Shown: piece by piece, positions 51,139-60,745 of the stretch
Position numbering within the stretch: position 1 is the first letter of the stretch
Layout of the letters: each line of letters opens with the position of its first letter
Source: CAVQGZ01 sp942491665
GTDB taxonomy: Bacteria > Actinomycetota > Actinomycetes > Jiangellales > Jiangellaceae
Direction of reading: 5' to 3'
Assembly (NCBI GenBank): GCA_942491665.1
Contig: CALOBR010000005.1
Span: forward strand, 124,001 to 188,000
DNA: 64,000 bases
The notes under the pieces: model-generated
What the model saw: the letters and a program-made list of their open reading frames with translations, nothing else
What the model was told of the DNA's origin: nothing
The model's database searches: none
Program-made: the position numbers and the translations under genes

Positions 51139-53481
51139 TCATGTCGGTTTCTCGTCCTCGGCCGAGGCGCTCTGAGAACGACGTCCGCGGTAGGTCGCCG
51201 CCGTGCTGCAGGCATCCACCACGGAATCGAGGTCGATGTGGTCACGCTCGCCGCCCGCACTCGCCGACCCCTCGTCGTTGCTGGCGGCCTGCGCCTTCAC
51301 CTGGGCTGGGGACTCCGCCTCGCTGAGGCCGACGCGCTGGTGCAGGCGGCGAAGAGGACGCGGGGCCCACCAGTTCCACTCACCGAGAATGGTCATCGTC
51401 GCGGGCACGAGCAGGATCCTGACCAAGGTCGCGTCGATGAGAACAGCGACGGCGAGCGCGATGCCTGTCTGCTTGATCACCAGCAGGTCGCCCACGACGA
51501 ACCCGGCGAACACCACGATGATCACCAGGGCCGCCGACGTGATCACTCGCCCCGTTCGCTGCAGCCCCGCGCGCACGGCCTCGTCGTTGTCGAGACCGCC
51601 GTCGTGAAACTCCTTGATGCGGGAGAGCAGGAACACCTCGTAGTCCATCGACAACCCGAAGGCGAACGCGAAGACGAGGATCGGGATCACCGCCTCGATG
51701 CCGCCGACCGAGGTGTAGCCGAGCAGGCTCTCGAAGCGCCCGTCCTGAAAGATCATCACCAGGACGCCGAAGGTCGCCCCCAGCGACAGGACGATCATGA
51801 TCAAGGCCTTGACAGGGATCAGCACCGATCCGGTGAGCAGGAACAGCAGCACGAACGTGGCCAGCGCGAGCCAGGCCAGCGCGATGGGCGCCTGCGCAGC
51901 GATCGTGGCCACGAAGTCGACGAGCGCGGCGGCCCGTCCCGTCACCCACGTCTCGAACTCGGCCGGGTCGCCACGAATGCCGTCGACGACCGTCCGCGCC
52001 TCGCTGCCCTGGGCGTCGCCGACGGTGAACACGTCGAGCACGACCACCTCGCCCTGCTCGCGGGCCGGTGCCACCGCCTCGACGCCCTCGATGTCGGCCA
52101 CCCGGACCCCGTACGCATCCATCTCGGCGACCGAGGCGCTCGCCACGACCCGCACCTCGGGGGAGGCCACCGCGGGAAACCGGGACTGCACCTGCTCGAC
52201 CGTCACCCGCTGCTCGGCGTCGGCGGGCAGCAGCTCGACACCGGAGCTGACGAGAACCATCCGCACCGACGGCAGCGCGAGCAGCACCAGCAGCGCCGTC
52301 ACCGTCCCGGCCACCAGCCAGGGCTGGCGCTGGACGCCTCGGGCGAGCTGGCTGAAGAAGCCCTCGGCCGGGGGAGCATCGCCGAACGTGTGCGCGAGGC
52401 GGCCGACGACTGGCAGCCGTGACAGCAGTCCACGTCGCGACACCCAGCGGGTCAGCAGCGACAGCAGCGCCGGGACGAGCGTGAGCGCGACGAGCAGAGC
52501 CACCAGCACCACGCTCAGGGCTGCCAGACCGACCGCGCGGATGATGTCGACGTCGAACACCACCAGCGCCGAGACAGCGATGGCTACCGTGAGGGCCGAG
52601 AACAGCACGGTGCGCCCGGCGGTGGCCATCGTGGTGGCCATCGCCTCGGCGCGGGCCTCGGCGTCCGGGATGTCGCAGAGGTGGTGGTCGACGCCGACCT
52701 CCTCGCGGTAGCGGCTGACGACGAGCAGCGAGTAGTCGATGCACAGACCGAGGCCGAGGACGGTGACGACGTTGACCACCGAGGCGTCGAGGTCAAGCAC
52801 GTACGAGAAGAGCAACAGGCTGCCGAGGCCCCCGGCGATGGAAGCGATGGCGCCGGCGATCGGCACCGACGCCGCGGCGAAACCACCGAAGATCACGATC
52901 ATGATCAGCAGGCTCAGTGGTAGGGCCACGGCCTCGCCCGTGCGCAGGTCGGTCTCGACCTGTCCGGTGATCCCCTCCACCAGCAGCGACACGCCGGTGA
53001 CTGAGCCGGTCGAGCCTGCGACGGCGTCGTCCACGGCGCCGAGGCGCTCGACGACGGCCGCCGTCGCTTCGTCCTGGGCGACCTCGTCCAGGCCCTTCTC
53101 CAGGGAGACCGACACCAGTACCGCGGTGCCGTCGGTGGAGACGAAGGCCTCGCCGCCCACCGTCGGGTCGGCGACGGTGGCGACCCCGTCGATGGCGCTC
53201 AGGTCGACGCCGGCGGCCAGCAGCTCATCGGTCACCTCGGCGGGGTCGACGTCATCGAGCAAGAGCTGGTAGGTCGGGCCAGTGTCGGCGTTGTCGGCGA
53301 GCAGGTCGCGGCCCGTCGTCGACTCGCTGGGGAACTCCAGGTCGCCGCTGGTGACCCGGTCGAACAGGGAGTTGCCGAACAGCCCACCGACGGCAGCCCC
53401 GTAGCCCACGGCTACCACGACGATCCAGATGGCCACGACAATCCGCGCACGCCGCGAGACGAGGCGGCCGAGTGCCCTCAC
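51139..53481 (-). CDS. MMPL/RND-family membrane transporter
   Basis: Encodes 780 residues from GTG 53481; the upstream open frame overlaps the divergent rarA gene and is not used. Two repeats each consist of one helix, a large extracytoplasmic domain and five helices. The first begins RRARIVVAIWIVVVAVGYGA with its helix bundle near 190-360. The second begins QPWLVAGTVTALLVLL, with a bundle containing AFAFGLSMDYEVFLLSRIKE. The paired LCIDYSLLVVSRYREE and LSMDYEVFLLSR elements are the MMPL proton-relay marks. It probably exports a lipid or hydrophobic compound. No regulator or biosynthetic gene adjoins it. Confidence 0.88.
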   Translation of the reverse strand: MRALGRLVSRRARIVVAIWIVVVAVGYGAAVGGLFGNSLFDRVTSGDLEFPSESTTGRDLLADNADTGPTYQLLLDDVDPAEVTDELLAAGVDLSAIDGVATVADPTVGGEAFVSTDGTAVLVSVSLEKGLDEVAQDEATAAVVERLGAVDDAVAGSTGSVTGVSLLVEGITGQVETDLRTGEAVALPLSLLIMIVIFGGFAAASVPIAGAIASIAGGLGSLLLFSYVLDLDASVVNVVTVLGLGLCIDYSLLVVSRYREEVGVDHHLCDIPDAEARAEAMATTMATAGRTVLFSALTVAIAVSALVVFDVDIIRAVGLAALSVVLVALLVALTLVPALLSLLTRWVSRRGLLSRLPVVGRLAHTFGDAPPAEGFFSQLARGVQRQPWLVAGTVTALLVLLALPSVRMVLVSSGVELLPADAEQRVTVEQVQSRFPAVASPEVRVVASASVAEMDAYGVRVADIEGVEAVAPAREQGEVVVLDVFTVGDAQGSEARTVVDGIRGDPAEFETWVTGRAAALVDFVATIAAQAPIALAWLALATFVLLFLLTGSVLIPVKALIMIVLSLGATFGVLVMIFQDGRFESLLGYTSVGGIEAVIPILVFAFAFGLSMDYEVFLLSRIKEFHDGGLDNDEAVRAGLQRTGRVITSAALVIIVVFAGFVVGDLLVIKQTGIALAVAVLIDATLVRILLVPATMTILGEWNWWAPRPLRRLHQRVGLSEAESPAQVKAQAASNDEGSASAGGERDHIDLDSVVDACSTAATYRGRRSQSASAEDEKPT

Positions 53482-53522
53482 GGAGCCCAAGTCTGCCCGA
53501 CGAGACCGCCGCCACAGGCGCC

Positions 53523-53528
53523 TACCCT
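53523..53528 (+). promoter_or_regulatory. Candidate -10 for the rarA-aro transcription unit
   Basis: TACCCT, 8 nt before GTG 53537, in the gap divergent from the MMPL gene. No ribosome binding site is seen. Confidence 0.4.
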
Positions 53529-53536
53529 CGGTGAGT

Positions 53537-54847
53537 GTGACCGACACGCTGTTCGAGGACTCGCCGGACGCCGTGCCGTCGCCAACCACTCCGCGTCCAC
53601 TTGCGGCACGACTACGTCCGACCAGCGTGACCGACCTCGTCGGGCAACCGCACCTCACGGCACCGGACGGGCCTCTCGCCGGCCTGCTCGCGGCCGGGTC
53701 CGGAACATCGGTGGTGCTCTACGGCCCTCCCGGCACCGGCAAGACCACCCTGGCCATGCTGCTCGGGCAGAGCACGGCGGCCCACTTCGTCGAGATCTCG
53801 GCGGTCAACGCTGGTGTGGCGCAGGTGCGCAGCGCCATCAACGAGGCACGCGAACGGCTGCGTCGCCATGCCACGCCCACCCTGCTGTTCATCGACGAGG
53901 TCCACCGGTTCTCCAAGACGCAGCAGGACGCGCTGCTGCCGGCCGTGGAGAACGGATGGGTCACCCTGGTCGCCGCGACCACCGAGAACCCGTCGTTCAG
54001 CCTCGTCTCGCCACTGCTCTCCCGGTCGCTCGTGCTCGAGCTGCAGCTGCTGGGTGACGCCGACCTGCAGGTGCTGCTCGACCGGGCCCTGACGCGGCCC
54101 GAGGGTCTCGACCATCGCGTCACCCTCCACGAAGAGGCAGCCAATCACCTGCGCCGGCTGTCCGCCGGGGACGGCCGGCGCCTGCTCACGCTGCTGGACG
54201 CCGCCGCGGCGACCCTGCCTGACGGCACCGGCACGGTGTCGGTGGAGCGGGTCGAGCAGGTGGCCCAACGCGTGGCGCTGCGCTACGACCGAGCGGGCGA
54301 CCAGCACTACGACGTGGCGAGCGCCTTGATCAAGTCGATCCGCGGCAGCGACGTCGACGCTGCGCTGCACTACCTGGCCCGCATGGCCGAGGCGGGGGAG
54401 GACCCGCGGTTCATCGCCCGACGCCTGGTCATCTCCGCCGCTGAGGACGTCGGGCTGGCCGACCCGCAGGCGCTCTCGCTCACCGTGGCCGCGGCCCAGG
54501 CGGTAGCCCTGATCGGCTGGCCCGAGGCACGCATCGTGCTTGCCGAGGCCGTCGTCGCGCTGGCCCTCGCCCCGAAGAGCAACGCCGTCTACCTCGCCGT
54601 CGACGCGGCGATCCGCGACGTGCGCACCACCGGCGGTGGGCGCGTCCCGGCGTACCTGCGCACCGAGGCCTACGAGTACCCGCACGACGACCCGCGCGGG
54701 GTGTCGAGCCAGCAGTACCTGCCCGACGAGCTGGCGCACGCGCGCTACTACCGGCCCGGCACCCGGGGTGCCGAAGCGGCGCTTGCGCAACGCTGGGAGA
54801 ATCTGCGCGCCATCATCCGCAGCACCGACACCGAAGGCGGCCGATAG
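53537..54847 (+). CDS. rarA: Replication-associated recombination AAA+ ATPase RarA
   Basis: A clamp-loader-like ATPase (MgsA/RarA) of 436 residues, acting at stalled replication forks. GTG 53531 is in frame too; the -10 hexamer favours 53537. Walker A is GPPGTGKTT at 63-71 and Walker B is LLFIDEVHRFSKTQQDALL near 120. Sensor 1 is LVAATTENPSFSLVSPLLSR. The C-terminal part with GSDVDAALHYLARMAEAGEDPRFIARRL split over two motifs and PHDDPRGVSSQQYLP is RarA-specific. It is followed after 3 bases by alaS, an arrangement common in Actinobacteria. Confidence 0.94.
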   Translation: MTDTLFEDSPDAVPSPTTPRPLAARLRPTSVTDLVGQPHLTAPDGPLAGLLAAGSGTSVVLYGPPGTGKTTLAMLLGQSTAAHFVEISAVNAGVAQVRSAINEARERLRRHATPTLLFIDEVHRFSKTQQDALLPAVENGWVTLVAATTENPSFSLVSPLLSRSLVLELQLLGDADLQVLLDRALTRPEGLDHRVTLHEEAANHLRRLSAGDGRRLLTLLDAAAATLPDGTGTVSVERVEQVAQRVALRYDRAGDQHYDVASALIKSIRGSDVDAALHYLARMAEAGEDPRFIARRLVISAAEDVGLADPQALSLTVAAAQAVALIGWPEARIVLAEAVVALALAPKSNAVYLAVDAAIRDVRTTGGGRVPAYLRTEAYEYPHDDPRGVSSQQYLPDELAHARYYRPGTRGAEAALAQRWENLRAIIRSTDTEGGR

Positions 54848-54850
54848 ACC

Positions 54851-57532
54851 GTGGACTCCGCACAGATCAGGCAACGCTTTCTGGACTTCTTCGCCACCCG
54901 GGAGCACACGGTCGTCCCGTCGGCCTCGCTGATCCTCGACGACCCGACTCTCCTGTTCGTCAACGCGGGCATGGTGCCTTTCAAGCCGTTCTTCCTCGGC
55001 CAGGAGACGCCGCCGTACGAGCGTGCGACCAGCGTTCAGAAGGTGGTGCGCACCAACGACATCGAAGAGGTCGGGCGTACCACCCGGCACGCCTCGTTCT
55101 TCCAGATGGCCGGCAACTTCTCGTTCGGCGACTACTTCAAGGAGCGCGCGATCCCGCTGGCGTGGCAGCTGTTGACGTCGTCGGTCGCCGACGGTGGCTA
55201 CGGCTTCGACCCCGAGCGCATCTGGGCCACCGTCTACCTCGACGACGACGAGGCCGCCCGCATCTGGCACGAGGTGGTCGGCCTGCCGACCGAGCGCATC
55301 CAGCGCCGTGGAATGGCTGACAACTACTGGTCGATGGGAGTTCCCGGCCCGTGCGGACCCTGCTCGGAGATCTACTACGACCGCGGCCCGGAGTACGGAC
55401 GCGCCGGCGGCCCCATCGTCGACGAAGACCGTTTCCTCGAGGTGTGGAACCTCGTGTTCATGCAGTCTTACCGCGCCGGCGGGCCGGCGAAGGAGGGCTT
55501 CGAGATTCTCGGCGACCTTCCGGCGCAGAACATCGATACCGGCATGGGCCTGGAACGTATGGCCGCCCTGCTGCAGGGCGTGGACAACATCTACGAGATC
55601 GACACCAGCCGTCTCGTGCTCGACCGGGCCACCGACCTGTCCGGACACGCCTACGGCGACGACCAGACGAGCGACGTCGCCCTGCGCGTGGTGACCGACC
55701 ACACCCGAACCGCGGTGATGCTCATCAGCGACGGCGTCACCCCGGGCAACGAGGGCCGCGGCTACGTGCTGCGCCGGATGATGCGCCGCGTCGTCCGCTC
55801 GATGCGGATCCTTGGGTCGACGGAGCCGACGTTGCGGGAGCTGGCGGCAACCACGATCGATGCGATGGCGCCGCAGTACCCGGAGCTGGCGTCGGAGCGG
55901 GCCCGAATCCTTGCCGTTGCCGACGAGGAGGAGGCCACCTTTGCCAGCACGTTGCGCGCCGGAACGCACATCTTCGACGTCGCGGCCGACGACGCGAAGG
56001 CGCAGGGACGCACGAGCTTGGGCGGAGACACTGCGTTCAAGCTGCACGACACGTTCGGCTTTCCGATTGACCTGACGCTGGAGATGGCCGCCGAGGCAGG
56101 TCTGACCGTCGACACCGACGAGTTCACCCGGCTGATGTCCCAGCAGCGCGAGCGCGCCAAAGCCGACGCGCGCGCCAAGAAGCAAGGCCACGCCGACACC
56201 TCCGTGTACCGCGAGGTCGCCGACGCCCTCGGCACGCCGGTGACGTTCACCGGGTACGAGTCCGTGCTGGACGAGGCACGGGTGCGGGGTCTTGTGCGCG
56301 CCGGTGAGGCCGTGCGGGCAGCGCAGCAGGGGGACGATATCGAGGTCGTGCTGGACCGCACGCCGTTCTACGCCGAGGCCGGGGGCCAGCTCGCCGACCG
56401 GGGCCAGATACGGCTCGAGTCCGGCGCGCTCATCGAGGTCGAAGACGTCCAGGCGCCCATCGGCGGCCTCGTCGTGCACCGCGCCCGCGTGCTCACTGGC
56501 GAGGTCGAGCTGGGCGCGCCGGCCGTCGCCGCGGTGGACCTGGAACGGCGCATGGCCATCTCACGCGCCCATACCGCCACCCACATGCTGCACAAGGCCT
56601 TTCGCGAGGCGCTCGGTGACACCGCCGCCCAGGCCGGGTCGGAGAACGCCCCGGGCCGGCTGCGGTTCGACTTCAGCGCCGCCGGGCCGGTGCCGCCGGT
56701 GGTGCTGACCGACGTCCAGGACCGGGTCAACGCCCTCGTCGAGGCCGACCTCGGGGTGCGCGCCGACGTGATGAGCATCGACGCGGCCCGCCAGACCGGC
56801 GCGATGGCCCTGTTTGGGGAGAAGTACGGCGACGAGGTGCGAGTGGTCTCCGTCGGTGACTGGGCGCGCGAGCTGTGCGGCGGCACCCATGCGCAGCGCT
56901 CGGGCCAGCTCGGCCTGGTGACGGTGCTCAGCGAGGCGTCGATCGGTCAGGGAGTACGCCGCGTCGAGGCGCTCGTCGGCCTCGACGCCTTCCGGTTCAT
57001 GGCCCGTGAGCATGCGCTCGTCTCGCAGCTCACCGAGGCGCTCAAGGTGCGCTCCGACGAGCTGCCCGACCGGGTGGCGAGCATGGTCGAGCGGCTCAAG
57101 GCCGCCGAGCGTGAGCTGGAGCGCCTGCGCGCCGGGCAGGTGCTGCAGGCAGCCGCGGGGGTCGCGGCGTCCGCAGCCGATGCCGGTCCCGCACTGGTCG
57201 CCACTTACCGGGTGCCCGACGGCACCCAGGCCGATGATCTACGCCGCCTCGCCCAGGACGTGATCGCCCGGATGCCCGACGATCGAGCCGGCGTGGTGGC
57301 CGTGGCAGGAGTGACCAACGACCGGCCCAGCGCCGTCCTCGCGGTCAACGCTGCCGGTCGCTCGCTCGGGCTGAGTGCGCGCGACCTCGTACGCGTCGTC
57401 GCCGGACGTCTCGCTGGTGGTGGCGGCGGCAAGGACGACATCGCTCAGGGTGGCGGCACGGACGTCACCGCCGTGGATGCTGCGCTGGAGTCGGTGCCCG
57501 AGGTGGTGCGCTCGGCTGCGGCCACCTCGTGA
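54851..57532 (+). CDS. alaS: Alanyl-tRNA synthetase
   Basis: A class II synthetase of 893 residues with all parts. The catalytic core has FFATREHTVVPSASLIL, TSVQKVVRTNDIEEVGRT and MAGNFSFGDYFKERAI. The editing domain has zinc ligands in HTATHMLHKAFR and CGGTHAQRSGQLG. The DHHA1-type C-Ala domain follows a coiled coil and ends in the Gly-rich RLAGGGGGKDDIAQGGGTD. The GTG start lies three bases after rarA. The stop overlaps the ruvX GTG (GTGA). Confidence 0.97.
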   Translation: MDSAQIRQRFLDFFATREHTVVPSASLILDDPTLLFVNAGMVPFKPFFLGQETPPYERATSVQKVVRTNDIEEVGRTTRHASFFQMAGNFSFGDYFKERAIPLAWQLLTSSVADGGYGFDPERIWATVYLDDDEAARIWHEVVGLPTERIQRRGMADNYWSMGVPGPCGPCSEIYYDRGPEYGRAGGPIVDEDRFLEVWNLVFMQSYRAGGPAKEGFEILGDLPAQNIDTGMGLERMAALLQGVDNIYEIDTSRLVLDRATDLSGHAYGDDQTSDVALRVVTDHTRTAVMLISDGVTPGNEGRGYVLRRMMRRVVRSMRILGSTEPTLRELAATTIDAMAPQYPELASERARILAVADEEEATFASTLRAGTHIFDVAADDAKAQGRTSLGGDTAFKLHDTFGFPIDLTLEMAAEAGLTVDTDEFTRLMSQQRERAKADARAKKQGHADTSVYREVADALGTPVTFTGYESVLDEARVRGLVRAGEAVRAAQQGDDIEVVLDRTPFYAEAGGQLADRGQIRLESGALIEVEDVQAPIGGLVVHRARVLTGEVELGAPAVAAVDLERRMAISRAHTATHMLHKAFREALGDTAAQAGSENAPGRLRFDFSAAGPVPPVVLTDVQDRVNALVEADLGVRADVMSIDAARQTGAMALFGEKYGDEVRVVSVGDWARELCGGTHAQRSGQLGLVTVLSEASIGQGVRRVEALVGLDAFRFMAREHALVSQLTEALKVRSDELPDRVASMVERLKAAERELERLRAGQVLQAAAGVAASAADAGPALVATYRVPDGTQADDLRRLAQDVIARMPDDRAGVVAVAGVTNDRPSAVLAVNAAGRSLGLSARDLVRVVAGRLAGGGGGKDDIAQGGGTDVTAVDAALESVPEVVRSAAATS

Positions 57533-58068
57533 CCGCCACGGACGAGGCCGGCGAGGCCCTGCTCGGGCCGCTGCTCGGCATCGACGTCGGGTCGGTGCGC
57601 ATCGGCGTCGCGCTCTGCGACCCGGCGGGAGCAGTCGCGGTGCCGCTCGAGACGGTGCGCCGCGGTCGGGGCGACCTGGACCGCATTGCTGACCTTGCTG
57701 CTCAGCGTGGCGTTTGTGGGTTCATCGTCGGGTTGCCCGTTACTCTGGCTGGCCAGGAGGGTCCGGCGGCCCAGGGCAGTCGTGCGTTTGCGACCGACCT
57801 GGCTCGACGAGTCGCTCCGACACCGGTGCGACTCGTGGACGAGCGGTTGACGACTGCGGGTGCGTCGCGGGGCTTGCGGGCGGCTGGCGTCAGCAGTCGA
57901 CAGGCCCGGCACGTGGTGGACCAGGTAGCCGCGACGGCGATCCTGCAGGGGGCGCTCGACATGCAGCGCACCACCGGGAGACCGGCCGGTGAGCTCGTGC
58001 CAGCGCCTTCGTGGCGTACCGCGGCGGACGCCGGGACCGACGACCCCGACGAGACGAGGACTCCATGA
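57529..58068 (+). CDS. ruvX: Putative pre-16S rRNA nuclease / YqgF-family protein (RuvX)
   Basis: An RNase H-like fold protein of 179 residues that trims the 5' end of 16S rRNA in E. coli; an older view made it a Holliday resolvase. LLGIDVGSVRIGVAL carries the first acidic residue (D19). IVGLPVTLAGQEG and RLVDERLTTAGASRGL carry the middle and the second acidic elements, and HVVDQVAATAILQ the last Asp. It sits between alaS and mltG with four-base overlaps on both sides, the standard alaS-ruvX-mltG order. Confidence 0.92.
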   Translation: MTATDEAGEALLGPLLGIDVGSVRIGVALCDPAGAVAVPLETVRRGRGDLDRIADLAAQRGVCGFIVGLPVTLAGQEGPAAQGSRAFATDLARRVAPTPVRLVDERLTTAGASRGLRAAGVSSRQARHVVDQVAATAILQGALDMQRTTGRPAGELVPAPSWRTAADAGTDDPDETRTP

Positions 58069-59219
58069 GCCAGTTCGGGCTGATCCCGGACGCCGAGGAC
58101 GAGGCGATCGAGACCGGTGGCCCCGCGAAGCGCCCACGCCGACGGCGCAAGCACAGCGGATGGCTCGCCGTGATTATCTCCCTCGCGGTGATCGGTGGCC
58201 TGGTGGCCGGCGTCGTCATCGTCGGGCAGAGCCTGCTGACGCGGGCCGGCGACCTTCTCTCGTCCGGCCCCGAGGACTATCCCGGCCCGGGCACCGAAGA
58301 GACAGTGCCGGTCGTGGTGGCCGAAGGCGATGCCGCGACCGACATCGCCCTGACCCTTACCGCCGGGGGCGTCGTCGCCAGCGCCGAGGCATTCGTCGAC
58401 GCCGCGGCCCGCGACGCCGCGTCCACCGGGATCCAGCCGGGCACGTACACGCTGCCGCAGCAGCTTCCCGCCGTCGACGCGCTGGCCATTCTGGTCGACC
58501 CGACCAACCGGATCGTCGACGGGGTGCTGGTGCGCGAGGGGCTTCGGGTCGAGCAGACTCTGAGCGCGTTCGAGGAGCAGGCCGGCATGTCGGCAGCGCA
58601 GCTGCGCAAGGCCGCTAACAGCCCGAAGAGGATCGGGCTCCCGGCGGCCGCGAACGGCGATGCCGAAGGCTTCCTGTTCCCGGCGACCTACGAGGTCGAG
58701 CCGTCCACCAACGAGGTCCAGGCCCTTCGCCTGATGACGCAGAAGTACGAGGAGGTCACCGGCGGCCTCGACCTGGCCGCGAAGGCCGACGACCTCGGCT
58801 ACACCGAGCGCGAGATCATCACGATCGCCTCGATCATCCAGGCCGAGGCCCGTCTGCCGGAGGACTTCCCGAAGGTCGCCCGGGTCATCTACAACCGCCT
58901 GGATGACGGCGAGATCCTCGCCATGGACTCCACGGTGGCCTTCGCCAACGACGTCTACACGGTGTTCACCACCGACGAGCAGCGCGCGATCGACTCCCCG
59001 TACAACACGTACAAGGTCGCCGGTCTGCCTCCCGGGCCGATCAACTCCCCCGGCGCCGACGCGATCGAGGCCGCGCTCAACCCTGCCGACGGCACGTACC
59101 AGTACTTCGTCACCGTCAACCTCGACACCGGCGAGATGAAGTACGCCGACACGCTGGCCGAGCACGAGCGCAACGTCGCCGAGGCACAGGCCAACGGCTT
59201 CGGACGGGACGACAGCTGA
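58065..59219 (+). CDS. mltG: Endolytic murein transglycosylase MltG
   Basis: Cuts nascent glycan strands and so ends peptidoglycan chain growth. Encodes 384 residues from ATG 58065 (ATGA overlap). A basic cytoplasmic segment (KRPRRRRKH) precedes one membrane helix (about 32-54). A LysM-like domain has VPVVVAEGDAATDIALTL. The YceG domain has EGFLFPATYEV at 201-211 and the catalytic Glu E261 in IASIIQAEARLPEDFPKVA. The substrate-binding end SPYNTYKVAGLPPGPINSPG is conserved. Extracytoplasmic, single pass. Confidence 0.94.
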   Translation: MSQFGLIPDAEDEAIETGGPAKRPRRRRKHSGWLAVIISLAVIGGLVAGVVIVGQSLLTRAGDLLSSGPEDYPGPGTEETVPVVVAEGDAATDIALTLTAGGVVASAEAFVDAAARDAASTGIQPGTYTLPQQLPAVDALAILVDPTNRIVDGVLVREGLRVEQTLSAFEEQAGMSAAQLRKAANSPKRIGLPAAANGDAEGFLFPATYEVEPSTNEVQALRLMTQKYEEVTGGLDLAAKADDLGYTEREIITIASIIQAEARLPEDFPKVARVIYNRLDDGEILAMDSTVAFANDVYTVFTTDEQRAIDSPYNTYKVAGLPPGPINSPGADAIEAALNPADGTYQYFVTVNLDTGEMKYADTLAEHERNVAEAQANGFGRDDS

Positions 59220-59257
59220 CCGACACTCCACCGGGTGCAGCGCCGCGCCGGTGCGCG

Positions 59258-60037
59258 GTGCTGGGTTCACCGATCGCCCATTCGCTCAGCCCGACCCTGC
59301 ACCGGGCCGCGTACGCCCACCTCGGGCTGGACTGGAGCTACGAGGCCGTCGAGGTGCGCGAGCACGAGCTGGCGGGGTTCGTCGGGTCGCGCGACGAGAC
59401 CTGGCGGGGCTTGTCGCTCACCATGCCGCTCAAGCAGGCTGCTGTGCAGGTCGCCTCGAGCACCGTCGACCCGGTCGGCGTCACCGGCGTCGCCAACACA
59501 CTGATCCTTGCTGGTGACCAGCGCGTGGCCTACAACACCGACGTGCCGGGCATGGCGGCTGCGCTCGCGGAGGCCGGCGTCGTCCGCGTGGGCACCGCGA
59601 CGGTCCTAGGCGGTGGTTCCACCGCCGCGGCCGCGGTGGCCGCGCTGGCCCCCCTGACCGACGGCGTCGTCGTCGTCATGCGCTCGGTGAGGCGAGCCGG
59701 CGCGGTGCAGGCGGTGGCCGACCGGGTCGGGGTACCGCTCTCGCTGGTCGACTGGTCTGCGGCCAGTGAGCACATGCACGCCCCGGTGGTGGTGTCGACG
59801 ACGCCGGCAGGCGCGTCTGACAGCCTCGTCGGCGACGTGCCGCAGGCCCCCGGGCTGCTCTTCGACGTCGTGTACGACCCGTGGCCCACCGTGCTGGCGG
59901 CTGGCTGGGCCACGGCTGGGGGCCGCGTGCTGGGCGGTCTCGACCTGCTCGTGCACCAGGCCGTCGGTCAGGTCGCGTTGATGACCGGACGCAGCGTCCC
60001 GGTCGAGGTGCTGCGTGTCTCGGTGCGGCGCACATGA
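59258..60037 (+). CDS. aroE: Shikimate dehydrogenase
   Basis: Reduces 3-dehydroshikimate to shikimate with NADPH. From GTG 59258 it has 259 residues and begins MLGSPIAHSLSPTLH. The frame is open upstream and reads TPPGAAPRRCAVLGSPIAHS, so the first beta strand is probably longer. A CTG at 59216 overlapping the mltG stop (CTGA) is a possible coupled start. Catalytic K59 lies in LTMPLKQAA and the Asp of the dyad is in AYNTDVPGM. The nucleotide loop reads VLGGGSTAAAAVAAL, a slight change from the usual GxGGxA. Overlaps the next gene by four bases. Confidence 0.9.
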   Translation: MLGSPIAHSLSPTLHRAAYAHLGLDWSYEAVEVREHELAGFVGSRDETWRGLSLTMPLKQAAVQVASSTVDPVGVTGVANTLILAGDQRVAYNTDVPGMAAALAEAGVVRVGTATVLGGGSTAAAAVAALAPLTDGVVVVMRSVRRAGAVQAVADRVGVPLSLVDWSAASEHMHAPVVVSTTPAGASDSLVGDVPQAPGLLFDVVYDPWPTVLAAGWATAGGRVLGGLDLLVHQAVGQVALMTGRSVPVEVLRVSVRRT

Positions 60038-60723
60038 CGCCGGTCGGCTGGGCGCTGCTCACCGCGGTGCTCAGTGGACTGGCCGCACTGGCGTTGCCCC
60101 GGATGATCGCCGCGCTGCCCGAGCGGGACCCCGACGACGGGACGACCTACGCCGAGATCGCGTCCGCCCGGGGCCTGGCGCTGGGCCTGGCCGGAGTCGC
60201 CGGGGCGGTCGGGTTCGCGCTGGGCTGGGCACGGGCTGGCCAGCCCGACCTCGCCGCGTTCGCAACGCTCGGTGTTCTGGGTGTGGGCATGGGCTATGTC
60301 GACGTGCGCCGCCACCTGCTGCCCGACCGCTTCACGGTGCCCGCCCTGGGCGCAGGGGTTGTGCTGCTCGGCGGGGCGGCTCTCGTGTCCGGCGGCGCGT
60401 CGGAGTACGCGCGCGCGTGGGCATGTGCCGGTGCGCTCCTGGCGTTCTACGTGGTGCTGGTGCTCATCTACCCGGCCGGGCTCGGCCTCGGGGATGTCAA
60501 GCTGGCTGCCGCACTTGGGCTGCACCTTGGATGGTTGAGCTGGGGCGCACCGATCGTCGGGACGTTCGCCGGCTTCGTCGTCGGGGGGCTTGTCAGCGTC
60601 GTGCTGCTGGCGACGGGGCGGGCGAATCGCCGCACCGCCGTGCCCTTCGGCCCGTCGATGCTGGTGGGCGGCCTGGTCGCGGTGCTGTGGGCTGAGCCGA
60701 TCACCGCGTGGTACCTGCGTTGA
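60034..60723 (+). CDS. A24-family prepilin peptidase-like protein
   Basis: An integral membrane aspartic peptidase of 229 residues from ATG 60034. Both active-site aspartates are present: D90 in GYVDVRRHLLPDRF and D154 in the GLGLGDVKLAAALG (GxGD) motif. About seven membrane helices are predicted. The N-terminal cytoplasmic methyltransferase domain of full PilD enzymes is absent, as in short type A24 members. It lies between aroE and aroC, as often in Actinobacteria, although no pilin gene is near. It may process Flp/Tad or type IV pilins encoded elsewhere. Confidence 0.87.
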   Translation: MTPVGWALLTAVLSGLAALALPRMIAALPERDPDDGTTYAEIASARGLALGLAGVAGAVGFALGWARAGQPDLAAFATLGVLGVGMGYVDVRRHLLPDRFTVPALGAGVVLLGGAALVSGGASEYARAWACAGALLAFYVVLVLIYPAGLGLGDVKLAAALGLHLGWLSWGAPIVGTFAGFVVGGLVSVVLLATGRANRRTAVPFGPSMLVGGLVAVLWAEPITAWYLR

Positions 60724-60745
60724 TCACCATGGGAAGATGGCGTCC